Below are positions 46,551 through 56,724 of a stretch of DNA of 64,000 nucleotides, piece after piece. Under the pieces are notes generated by a model. It saw only the letters and a program-made list of their open reading frames with translations, made no database searches and was not told the DNA's origin. The stretch comes from Arthonia radiata (lineage: Eukaryota > Ascomycota > Arthoniomycetes > Arthoniales > Arthoniaceae): NCBI GenBank assembly GCA_002989075.1, contig PSQN01000007.1, forward strand, positions 946,558 through 1,010,557, given 5' to 3'. Every line of letters begins with the position of its first letter. The first letter of the stretch is position 1. Position numbers and translations under genes: made by a program.

Positions 46551-47471
46551 ATGCTACGCAAATTAACACATGCCCTTCGCTCGGCACTAAGATCTTCAGC
46601 CACGGGTCGCCAGACCCGAGGCTGGAATCTAGAGATAAGACGTGGTCTGAAATTCCAAGTTATGTCTGATCTTCACCTCGAAGTGGGACCGCAATACGAA
46701 TCGTACAACATCACCAAAGCCAGGAATGTAGACCATCTGATTCTATCGGGTGACGTGGGTCTCCTGAAACACTACGAGAGGTATCGCGATTTCCTGGCGC
46801 GGCAATGCAAGCTATTCCCGAATGTCTACTTAGTTCTTGGCAACCACGAGTTCTATGACGGATCTCGTAATGAAGCATTCGCAAGAGTGAATAATCTGAA
46901 GTCGGAAAGTGTGCTGTCGAACCTACACATTCTTAACAATGAGAGCAGGGACGTGGGTGAGCATGTGACCATACTCGGTACCACACTTTGGTCCTATATA
47001 CCGCCCGAGTCGACTGAGAGGCTGCAAAAGGCTCTCGCTGACTTTTCGAGGATACCAGGATGGACAGTCGAAAGCCACAACGAGCAGCATCAGCAAGACC
47101 TCGCCTGGCTAAGAACACAGATTAGTGAGGTCCAGGCTAAAGATCCGAGCAGGCGCATTGTCGTTGTTACACATCACGCTCCATCGCGGGAGGGCACGGC
47201 CCATCCCCTCCACAAGGACTCACCACTGATACACGCTTTTGCCTCGGATGTGCTTAAACCGGCATCGGACAGTTGGCAAGGGATCGGCAACGTGTGCTAC
47301 TGGGTTTTTGGCCACACTCACTGGAACACAGACTTTCGTCATGAAAGCATGAGGGTTCTGGCAAACCAACGGGGCTACGTGTATACTAACAAGAACATAC
47401 GTCTGAATGCACGGGCCGCGAAGGTGGAGAAAGGAATGGCTTTTGATGAGGAGAAATGTATCGAGGTGTAA
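46551..47471 (+). CDS. calcineurin-like metallophosphoesterase
   Basis: A single exon of 306 aa. The five metal-binding blocks of the superfamily are all present: D40-x-H42 in MSDLHLE, GD at 67-68 in ILSGDVG, GNHE at 97-100, HH at 208-209 in VVTHHAPS, and GHTH at 254-257. The di-metal centre should therefore be intact. It resembles the small stand-alone phosphohydrolases of filamentous fungi; the natural substrate is unknown. The first 30 residues (MLRKLTHALRSALRSS and following) are Arg/Ala/Ser-rich with no acidic residue, like a mitochondrial presequence, and the domain itself begins only at about residue 33. The start is the first ATG of the frame, preceded by AACACT. Confidence 0.9.
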   Translation: MLRKLTHALRSALRSSATGRQTRGWNLEIRRGLKFQVMSDLHLEVGPQYESYNITKARNVDHLILSGDVGLLKHYERYRDFLARQCKLFPNVYLVLGNHEFYDGSRNEAFARVNNLKSESVLSNLHILNNESRDVGEHVTILGTTLWSYIPPESTERLQKALADFSRIPGWTVESHNEQHQQDLAWLRTQISEVQAKDPSRRIVVVTHHAPSREGTAHPLHKDSPLIHAFASDVLKPASDSWQGIGNVCYWVFGHTHWNTDFRHESMRVLANQRGYVYTNKNIRLNARAAKVEKGMAFDEEKCIEV

Positions 47472-47690
47472 AATGGAATGGGTTTTGCGATCCTTGGCGT
47501 ATCGCATCGATTGTCTATACAGTTTCCGGTAATATGACACGTTCTTACCACTTATCGCAGGAGTCTCACAGAGGCGTCAGTGATCAAAGGTGCCCTGTGT
47601 GATCCATAAGCCCACAGCTGAATGTTGGTTGGGTGGTTGTTTCAGTAAGCTGACTAGCACCTGAAAATGCGCCAAGAACAGGCGGATTTA

Positions 47691-47853
47691 CTGTGCATCT
47701 CAGGATAGCTTGCCGGGCTACTGGGGGCGTTTCGGCTTGGGGCTTCAGACGCCAGGCTGTGCCCCACGGAAGCCCCGAAAAAGTCTCGCGCTTGCGAAGA
47801 GTGCGGGGCGAAAAGCTCCCAGTTTGCCCGGCAACCGATTCTGAGATGTACAG
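47691..47853. mobile_element. mariner-type MITE, 163 bp
   Basis: Two inverted arms of about 45 bp face each other. The left arm runs 47691-47734 and begins CTGTGCATCTCAG. The right arm runs 47853 back to 47809 and begins CTGTACATCTCAG. They agree at about 37 of 45 aligned positions, sharing TTGCCGGGC. A TA dinucleotide flanks each side (47689-47690 and 47854-47855), as expected for the target duplication of Tc1/mariner elements. There is no room for a transposase, so this is a non-autonomous copy. The arm divergence suggests it is not recent. Confidence 0.75.
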
Positions 47854-48653
47854 TATGCAACGCCAAGCCACAAAATCCGACGTACTAGCCCAAACTTAGA
47901 ATAAGTAATAAAACCTTTGGACAACAAATAGAATTGTCCACTCCAACATGTCCAAACCTTTGGGCCTCTGCTCATCAGAAAATGAGTCCATTTAGATCAA
48001 GAAGCGTAACGTGAGCCGTACGCCCCCGAATGTCTGACCAGATCGCATCGCACCGGATCGCATGTACTTTTACGGGGGCCGGTTGACTTCTGCTTTGGGA
48101 TCGGTTTAGTCATCCGAAGCTACCTACCGCATGCAGAGGAAGTTGCTAAGACCGAGCCAAAGACGGTGGTTGTTGTTGGCCGAACATCCGGCCGCCGGAC
48201 GAACTCACGTCTCACCATCGTTGCTCTACTTCAGGAAAGAAGAGATGGTTGCTACCAACACATCCAGAATATGAGCCGAGCCCGAATCCGGTAGGGTCGA
48301 AGACAGAGTTTCTCCGGGGCGTGGCGAAGGAAGGAGTGCAGGAGGATCTAGATACAGGAGCCTCCTACCTCATCTCCCGCCTGGTCATCAGCCTGGACAC
48401 TATGTCCCGGTCAACTAGCACAACGACCCTGATCTCACGCACACTGAACAGCACTCATGTTGTCCTTCCGAGCTGACAATGAGAGAAGGCGGAAGACTGG
48501 ATGCTCTCGCTCTCTCACTAAGCTTTTGTTTCAAGGCTGATGGCCAGAAGTCGTTGCCACGCGAAACATGCCGAATTCCTACAACGCGCTACCACTGGCC
48601 GCATCGAAATTATTGGTGCCTGGCTGTTCAGCTTACGGATAGGCAGTCGGATA

Positions 48654-48831
48654 TTGCTTGCGATGAAGCCTTGCTTGCGATAAAGCCTTGCTTGCGATAA
48701 AGCCTTGCTTGCGATAAAGCCTTACTTGCAAAAAAGCCTTACTAACAATAAAGCCTTGGTTGCGATAAAGTCTTACTCATAACAAAGCCTTGCTTGCGAT
48801 GAAACCTCGCTTGCGATAAATCCTCCCGATG
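48654..48831. repeat. 17-bp minisatellite, about 10 copies
   Basis: Units of CTTGCTTGCGATAAAGC and close variants follow head to tail. The first four units are nearly identical, and later ones show substitutions such as CTTACTTGCAAAAAAGC. Confidence 0.9.
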
Positions 48832-49615
48832 TAGGACACCTATATACTATCAATAGTGAAACCCCTTTCCGGCAGAGCAGATCAACATTATAGAAATGCG
48901 GACAGCGGGTGAAATATCACTCACAACCTTACCCGCGGTAAAATAGACCATAACACGGTATGTGTGATTACAGTCCGAACGTAAGTCCTTCCGGCTGGCG
49001 CCTTTGGCATGCCAAGAGGGAGTCAGAACAGATATTAGCACCAATGCAGAAAGCGTAGAAAACTTCCGAGCGGGATCAGCAAGGCGCACGGTATCTCCTA
49101 AACCTTCTCAGATTGTTGTGTTTCGGACCAGGGTGGTTGCAGAGGATGTCACGACTACATCTTCGGTGGACCAACGCTGTCGAAAGACCACCTTGCAGAC
49201 GATGACGCTGAGAAGCAGACAGCTTGCAACCGCGTATCGACACGGATCTCGACGCTCCTGCATTCACTCACTCACTACTTGCGAGCGTCGTGCGCGCATC
49301 CGTCGCAAATGCGAAAAGTAACACGTTGAAGAGTGACTTGCTACCTTACCATTGCCAGATGTCATGTAAGAATGCGCATGACAACACGTTGAGCAAAGAT
49401 TGACACCGTATCATGCTTGGAAGACGTACAAGACATTTCGTTCCTTGTTCTTATAGATAGAGCTGCGTCCAAGACTGTCATCGAAGGTTGTTTGGAGACA
49501 ATAGCCGTAGATTCACAATCACTCGCCGTGCATAGTCTCTTTCGCAATCTCATCCTACCTCGCAAACATACCCCCGAGCACGGCTTTACGCTAGTCATCT
49601 CCGCTACTAGATAAC

Positions 49616-50496
49616 ATGTCAAAGTTCACGAGAACATTGGAGTCAGTCGTTCATAAGAGAAAACTTGGTGATGTCCTCTGGTCCAATCATCATATTAACG
49701 ATGCTACGATCGCCCTCGTAAAAGCCATGAAAGAAAAGGACATCAAGGGCGGGTTGATTGGCGGGCAAGGCATTCGCGCCTTAGGTGGGCCCAACCCGGG
49801 AAAAGACGTCGATGTCATTGTTGAGACTAAGAGTGCGGCCGAAATCATTGACAAGTTCAAAGAGTTGGGAAAAGAGGGATTCAAAGTTGAGGGGAGGGGC
49901 AACATGACAACACAGACTCACGTCTCGTGGGAGAACAAGGAAAAGCATCCGTCACACGGAAAGGTGAACATCGAAATCTTGTTTTGTGAGTTCTACCCCT
50001 TCTCGGCTACCCTCCAAGCTTCAGTCAAGCCGAGGCTAATCTAGATGATGAACTAGGTGAGCCGGGATCAATCGACAAAGCAATCAAGAATCGCAAAGCA
50101 ATCGTGGATGGCAAACTAAAAGGTGAAAAGGTCTTTCCTGAAGAAGAGACCGTCCCCGTGCTGGATCCCGAGATCCTTTTCAGAGGCAAACTCCATGCTG
50201 TGGCGTCCAAGTCGAAGGGGGACCGGTTCCAACCTGGTGACAAGGAGAAGAGCGTTGAGCACATGGAGTTTCTGATTGAGAAATTCACCGCAAATCTCAA
50301 GCGGCCACCTGCCAAATACCGCACGTCGCAAGTTGGACTGGCGTTGGCTACCCACTCAGAGCTGGAGGAATTGTTCCGAAAGAAGCTGAATACTGATGTG
50401 GAAGACGCCAAGAAACACAAGGACGATAACGATCCAAGCATCGATAAGGCGCCAGCAGGTGCCGGAATCAAGAACATGTTGGATCAGTTGGATTAG
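49616..50496 (+). CDS. nucleotidyltransferase-fold protein
   Basis: Two exons, 49616-49985 and 50030-50496, give 278 aa. GGLIGGQGIRALGG (about residues 45-58), followed by GKDVDVIVETK (about 62-72), matches the GG-x(n)-D-x-D/hD signature of the nucleotidyltransferase (polymerase beta-like) fold in its Gly-Gly plus DxD form. A third acidic residue may be E in KVNIEIL (about residue 121). The C-terminal half is charged and helical, with no domain I recognise. The intron has a GTGAGT donor and requires a TCAAG acceptor to keep frame. The alternative, a GTTTTG donor with TTCAG, also keeps frame and would change three residues. Function is unknown; a UTP- or ATP-transfer role is only inferred from fold. 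Confidence 0.7.
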
Positions 50497-51169
50497 GCTG
50501 GATCGAACGTATCAATTGAAAGAGCTCATGCTAGCGTGATGCTTGGCCCTGGAAGAACGCTGCCAAGTTCCCAAATCTCTGACTTTGTCTTTCACTTGTT
50601 GATTGCTATGCGCCTTTCGGGTACCTTAATTTGGATGAGTCACGCCTGCCGTAGTAACCCCATCGGCGCATTTTGCCAGCTTCAGCCGACCCACGGAAAT
50701 ATTCGAGGCTTCGAACATTAGCCAGAAACAACGTCTCGGCTAAGGATAATGCCTTTGGTAGCGATGTTCGCTTCGGGCACCGCCATGATGGCGCCGCCGA
50801 CCGCTGATGGCATCAATCTGATGGATTGATACGAGATAGTGAGTTGAGACAGACAGGCCACCTTTCAAAGCTGTCTTGGATGCGACCCCATCAGTAGACG
50901 TCTTGTCGACCTCAAAGCACCATAAAGTTATTAAAATAAAGAAGGACCCTGCCACATGAGTAACAACAAGTGCCTGCACAAGAAAGCTGGTTGCTGCATG
51001 AATGTCAAAACAACAACAACAACAACAACAACAACAATCTACGACACTTAACTTCTGGCATCTTTGCTGTAGACAGTCACCTCCAGCACACGTTGGCGTC
51101 CATTGCAATCTATGTTCGCTTCAGAGCGCCGCTGAATGTTTTACGCGACACACGAGAGCTTCGTCACTC
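50497..51169. other. intergenic region between convergent genes
   Basis: No gene was seen. It contains a CAA microsatellite (51011-51037). Confidence 0.5.
51011..51037. repeat. (CAA)9 microsatellite
   Basis: Nine uninterrupted CAA triplets in non-coding sequence. Confidence 0.95.
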
Positions 51170-52294
51170 CTAGCTGACATACTTCCTCCAGTCATGCTCC
51201 TCCACAAAGCCTAGAACTTCGCGAGCTTTTCTATTACTCAGGGGTCCCTCCGTCTCGCCTATCTCCCTTTTATGTGGTACCTTCGGACACTTCTCCTTCA
51301 AGAATTTTGTCACGGGTAAGTCCTTCGGCCTCAGCGTCGCAGTCGTATTGGTGGCGTTGAACACCTGAAAGCCAAGGTTGTCCTTCTTGATGCACAGGTC
51401 GCAGATCTGGCCGAGATCCCGCGCATCGACATAGCTCCACGCGTTGCGCTTTCTCGACATCGGATCGCTTAAGTAGCCTGGGAAGTCCTTTTCGTACTCG
51501 TGCGGCTCGATGACGTTACCTATGCGTAGGGCGTAGATGTCGTTGTTGAACCGCCGTGAGAACGTCTACATCTATGGATCAGCGATGACTTTGGAAGAAA
51601 CCCTTGTATACGACGAAGCCACTCACCCTTGCAGTACGCTCGCCACACAGCTTCGACAACGCATAGCTATCCATGGGATCCACGTCGTAGTCCTCTTCAA
51701 GCGGGAAGGAATGGTAATCAGCATCTGACTGCGCAAAGCAGACACCGTAGGTGGTCTCGCTAGACGCGATGATGATCTTCTTGACACCGAGCTTGCAGGC
51801 TGCTTCAATGACGTTGTAAGTGGCCAGCACATTGCCTTTGAAGCATTCGTTGTCCGGGACAATCTGCCATCGTTAGCGCAAGACTGCAAAGAGCACGGGA
51901 AGAACCTACCATATTCCGCGCATAAGCTGCGAAATGGATCACGACGTCCTGCCGAATGTTAGCAAAGAGCCTCGAGCGTATCGTTGCTAGACTCAGTAAC
52001 GTACCGGTGCAGACGGAATCGTCGGGCCCATGTACCCAGCCATATTAAAATGAGTGGTGAGGCCGTTGAAGACCTGGCCGGCGTCCGTCAGGTCTGTTTT
52101 GAGCGTCTTGCCGGAGTATTAGCATTGGATGTTTCAGAGGTAAGCTCATGCTAGCTTACGAAGACATCGGGGTTGTCAAGGGGAATCAGATCCAAATTGA
52201 GGACTTGGTGACCTCTGCGCATGAGGTCTGGGATGACATGGCGGCCGGCCTTGCCACTGCCGCCCGTGAAGACGATGCGCTTGCCTGTAGACAT
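51170..52294 (-). CDS. NAD-dependent epimerase/dehydratase (extended SDR)
   Basis: Five exons (52294-52160, 52106-52005, 51948-51910, 51863-51627, 51565-51170) give 302 aa, with all four junctions in phase 0. The Rossmann motif TGGSGKAG lies at residues 10-17, DVVIHFAAYARNM at 80-92, the catalytic Ser region IIASSETTYG at about 123-132, and the YxxxK pair Y159/K163 in SYALSKLCGE. All are as in nucleotide-sugar epimerases and uronate dehydrogenases; the length fits this family. The first intron ends in AAG (GGCAAG). An in-frame upstream ATG at 52429 adds 45 residues without any Asp or Glu but with several Arg (RSFSANQRAM at its end), which looks like a mitochondrial presequence. The inner ATG has the better context (G at -3). 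The substrate is not evident. Confidence 0.9.
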
Positions 52295-52967
52295 TGCGCG
52301 TTGATTTGCACTGAATGAACGAAGCTGAAAATGGATATTGCTGCTCGAGCGGACTGCTGTCCGATGGGCTTGGAAGAGTGTTGGTATGTACGGAGTTGCA
52401 GTACAGCGGCCGAAGCAGGCTGTGATCATACAGCTGCAAAGGGGTTTACCTTCGCTATTGTTCTACCGACTGTACCTACACTCAAGGCTTCGAACTTGTG
52501 GATTATACACAATATTCGAATTCTCGTGTAGACGTAGCAGCGGGTGATGTCATGACGTCCACCTCGTTGCTGTTGACCACCTTCTGCAAGCAGTCAAGCT
52601 TCAGGGACGATACCAAACTTTCTATCGTGAGCTTGCGATTCATCTACTTCTCAAGACTACTCCCCAGCAGTAGGGCGTTCGGATGCCGGTGGAGTTTGGG
52701 ATTTGAACTGATCGTTTATGAATGTCGACATGCATTGGTTAAGGTACACGAGTTCCACTCGCTACTCCGCACGAAGAGCGGTCGTGAGATACGTTTCAGA
52801 GAAAGCTTGCCGCCCCTAACTATGCTTAGCGCCGTAGGGCTTAGTCGCCCCGAAATAGCCCTACCCTGTCCCCCTAACCTCGGGCTAGAGCAGGTTGATT
52901 CGGGGGTTGAAGCCCCAAATTATAACATCTTTGGTCTTGGCAGACATTTCGACTGATTGCAGGATTG
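52295..52967. other. intergenic region with GC-rich hairpin
   Basis: No gene was seen, apart from a possible 5' extension of the epimerase up to 52429. A stem of GTAGGGCT and AGCCCTAC (52834-52864) sits in GC-rich sequence around 52805-52925. Confidence 0.5.
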
Positions 52968-54405
52968 TCACTCTGTCTTCTCGTCAATCACCACTTCGAT
53001 CAGGCTTTCCGTGAACCTGTTCTTCGTATACACGGCTTCGATCCTCAAGCCGGCTTTGCCCATCAGATTGCTCCACTGTCTCTCGGTCCGCTCTGTAGTC
53101 CCATTCTCCGCCATCATGAGCACGTCCATGCTCGTCATCTTCCAGTCCGCATTCACCTCCGGCACCACGTCTTCAAACAACAGCAACTTCGAGAAACCTG
53201 GCCGCATCGCCTCTCGGACGTTGGTCAAGATCTTGACGCATCGAGTCTCGTCCCAACAGTGAAGGATGTGATGCATGTGGTAAGCACGAGCACCACGGGT
53301 AGCCTCGGTGTTGTGTGCAGGATCGCCCAGTCCAGATGGCCATGCCAAGACACGGGATGCCTGGTGGAGAATTGCCTGAATAGGCATATATTGGGATCAC
53401 GTGATGGACGCACTCATATCTTCCATCTCATCCTCCTGTACCTACCTTCCTACCATGTTAGTCGGAATGTGATAAAAGCCATATACCTTATCACTCGGGC
53501 TGCGGCTTGAAGAAATCATGGGCTCTGAGCTCGATCCTTGGGTCGAGGTGTAGTCCGCTGTTTCCTGCCTGCTTGATGACTGATTCCGCGTCTTCGAACA
53601 CAATCCGACCCGGCAGTTTCTCGCAGGCCGCACTAGCTAATATCATGTCCTGACCCATTCCGCCACCGACATCGACGATAAGTGGCGTCGTGTCTTTGAG
53701 GTCAGGGTGAGAGAATTTCTCATGAACTGGATAGAAGTCCTGCTCGGTCCAATGGTTGGCACACCTGCGGTTTCCGACCATGTAGCTCATGAAAGCTGCA
53801 CCAGCACGAGGGTTCTCCTCCACCATCCAGTCGTATATGTTCTTTCTGGTCTTGTTGGCATACTGGAACGGACCGTTGTCGCCCACATCTACTGGATTCT
53901 GGTACCCATTTTCTCTGAGATAATCTGCCATCCCAAGAAAGGATGCTCCCGAGGTCTGGGTGACGCCAATGATACCATTACCAACGGTTGGTATGGCCAG
54001 GCCGCGCGTCAGCTCGTTTGCGCGGAACAACTCGTGGCCCGTCTCGTCTATGACGAGCATGGCCGCGAGGTGTTTCAAGAAGCGTGACAGAAGATCACGG
54101 TCCGCATGAGCTGTCTTTGCCAGATCATCGAGCGTCAAGCTCTTGTCTTCAGAAGTCTCCGAGCCCAGACGCTGAAGGATGCCAAGATCTAAACAAGTGT
54201 GGATGCACGCATTCGTCGCTGGCACCGCAAATGCAGTCCTCATGATGTATTCACTAGGGGTCTCAAGGAGCCTGAGAACTTTCTTGATGTTGTGCATAAC
54301 GGCCTCCCTCGCTCCAGCTTCGCCACTGCGCAGGGCCTTCAAGCCAGTGAACATACTGTTCTCCGCAGAAGCGAGTTCCGTGGAGGAATCGTGGAGTTGA
54401 GACAT
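52968..54405 (-). CDS. SAM-dependent O-methyltransferase, frame break between exons (possible pseudogene)
   Basis: Exon 1 (from 54405 to about 53492) encodes a dimerisation/winged-helix part and the SAM-binding motif IVDVGGGMGQD at about residues 243-253, ending HDFFKPQPE. The second part (about 53340-52968) encodes GARAYHMHHILHCWDE, where the second His of the HHILH block is the expected catalytic base, and a normal C-terminus. In fungal secondary-metabolite methyltransferases these two segments are nearly adjacent (KPQP then GARAY). The only GT donor at the end of exon 1 leaves two bases of a codon, while every AG acceptor before GARAY lies in phase 0. No canonical GT-AG intron therefore joins them. 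Either a one-base change, an assembly error or a non-canonical intron is present. The flanking gene is also broken. Substrate unknown. Confidence 0.75.
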
Positions 54406-55086
54406 GGTACGAGAAGGCGATGAGCTGTACAGAACAAGTAAGGGACTCGAAAGCGAGCTCTAAGATGGGCTACAAAATTTGTCACGGAATGCAGAAAGAA
54501 AGGCTTGCGTATTATGGTACCGCGAGGCACGTGCTGTGTGGAGGCATCTCAAATGAAGATGACAGGGAACCAACCCCCACAAAGCAGAGCGCCTCGCCAC
54601 CGAAGTCTTCCTGCATGCGGTAATCTCACCGCAGTAATACGCAGTCTACACCGTGCGTTCAGCTTCCAAGGGCTGTGCTCCAAAACATGCAGATCATCGA
54701 AATACGCATGAGGCGCTGCTGACCGATAGCGTAATCCAACTGCATCGCCGACGCACGTCGATCTGGCGTACATGCGGAGAATACGAACCAACGGATTAGC
54801 ACAGACTTTCTCCACGGACACCTCGAGGCGTGGCAAGCCGCACTAGCTACTTGCTCACCCGCTCTTTCGATATGGGATTCACTGGGGCTGTTACGCCTCT
54901 TCAGACAGCTATTCCTACTGTCATACTGATGGCATATTTACAATCGTGATTGTGTATAGGCCGGAGTACTTTTGTTAAGCTTTGCTGACTGCGCAGTGAT
55001 CCTACATTCCCAGTGGGATGTAATTTGCCTGACCTGGCATCTCTCTCGTGATAGCAGAGTTGAACCCAGTTCGTTTTCCATTCCAT
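54406..55086. other. intergenic region, nothing recognised
   Basis: This is the promoter side of the methyltransferase and the 3' side of the MFS relic. No gene was seen. Confidence 0.5.
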
Positions 55087-56724
55087 TCACCGAGCTTTTG
55101 ACTCGAGGCCTTCGGAGACCGCTTCAACTACCACAGGTTCAGTGTTCATGTCATCTTCGACATTGTTCTGGTGGTATGCCTCGAGGCTGTAGCAGGCAAA
55201 AGCGCTCGACTCGCGAATACCTTTGCCACGCTTGATCAAGACATAGGGCGCCACGCAAAAGAGCGTCGCGAAAGCCGCTAGAATTGATGTGGCGTAGTTT
55301 GCCGGAATTCTCGTGTACATCTGGTACGAGAAAGGGAGTAGAATCGCAGTCAACAACGATCGCGTCAGCAGCAGTGCCGCGAACGCGCTCGCTGCGTAAA
55401 TTGTATAGCTGTCTGCCAAGTAGCCAGACAGCGTGTAGACGAATTCGTTCACGGCAAAGCCTGTCAAGACCAGGGAAAACATCGAAGCCACCCAATGGAC
55501 GTGGACTTTCGGTGGTATCGTCCACGCGAACCACCACAGACTAATTGCGAGTATTGGCGCCGCCAGTGCGAATCCAACAAGTTTGTCTTCTGGTGCATGG
55601 GTTTTGCCTAGACTCCGCAGCCGGGAAAGCAGGCGGTAATCGTACCATCGCGGGAGAATGCCCAAGAGACAACCGATGCCAACTGGAACCTGGGCGAGAG
55701 ACGAGTACGCCTCAGAGAAGCCAAACGACTCGTAGACCACGAGGAACGACTCTGCTTGGAGGTAGAAGAGTAGAGTAGCTACGGCATCCATGGTCGCGAT
55801 CATCATGATGATCGGTTCGGTGAAGAGTAATCTCATTGGCCTGACGATGGTCGTGCGGACAAACGCATTGAAGTCAGGGGTCCGGTCTGGATTCTTGCAT
55901 TCAATGGCTTCGAAGCCACTTTCCTTTCGCAGCGCATCGACCTTACGCTGCAGAAGGAGGCTCGGCCGGCTTTCTTTGAGGAAAGGCAGAGCACGAAAAT
56001 GGCGCCGGTAACAATGGCTCCGATGTAGAATACCCATCTCCTGTAAAGCGTTAGCCATTGCAAGCCTGCAGACACTCGAGGGGAGCTTCACACCAACCAA
56101 GCCTCACAGTGACCCAACTGGCGAAGATCGGGCCAAGGACGAGACCTAGAGTACCGACGAGAGCCCAACAGAATATCATCCACACTCGCGCCTGCATGCC
56201 GAAAATGTCCTCGATGCTGCCTGCGACTACTGCGGCAGGGATTGCTGACAGCACGCCTGCAATGAAGCGGCAGACCGCAGCTGCGGGGAGTGATGGGACA
56301 GCGGCTACAATGGCCGTAAAGACGCAGTAGCTGATCGTGGATGTGACGTAGAGCGATTTGCGTCCAAAGGCCTCGGAGAACGGGGGAAAGAAGACGCCGC
56401 CAACGCCTTGGCCGAGCAAATATGTGGAAGTGAAGACGAATATGGACAAGCTGCGACTGATGCTATACGTATGCTGTGCTTGCTCGGCAGCAGAAGTCTA
56501 TTGCCTGGTCAGTGTTCTGTCGGTGTGAGCTGGAGGACGCAGCATACCCCAGCAGTACCATTCATCGTGGTGATCAACTCGAGGAAAAGGATGACGCTGG
56601 TATCGTAACCTTTTCGCCATCTTCCCCAATACCTAGGATGATCTGGATTGCTCTTGTACCATCACACAAAACCGCTGTCCGCCAGCTCAAGTCCATGGCG
56701 CTCCAGCACACGAGCAAAACTCAT
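55087..56724 (-). pseudogene. DHA1-type MFS transporter, two lesions
   Basis: A multidrug or metabolite exporter is readable across the span. Exon segments are 56724-56548, 56497-56094 and 56040-55087, with introns of 50 and 53 bp (the second has a GGCTAAC branch). Family blocks are clear: NPDHPRYWGRWRKGYDTSVI, STYLLGQGVGGVFFPPFSEA then FGRKSLYV, RRWVFYIGAIVTGAIFVL, and FLKESRPSLLLQRKV. Two features stop translation. An in-frame TGA lies at 56664-56662, between DSGFV and WYKSNPDHP, where many relatives have a coding residue; CGA to TGA would explain it. A one-base frame change near 55990-55997 separates GAIFVLCL from FLKESRPS, with no room for an intron. The rest is remarkably intact, so loss is recent. 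A later start just upstream of SNPDHP would avoid the stop but has no ATG in frame. Confidence 0.82.

Larger units (their letters stand above)
47472..49615. other. 2.1-kb gene-free region with repeats
   Basis: This holds a 163-bp MITE (47691-47853) and a 17-bp minisatellite (48654-48831), listed separately. The remaining ORFs are short and unrecognised. Confidence 0.55.
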
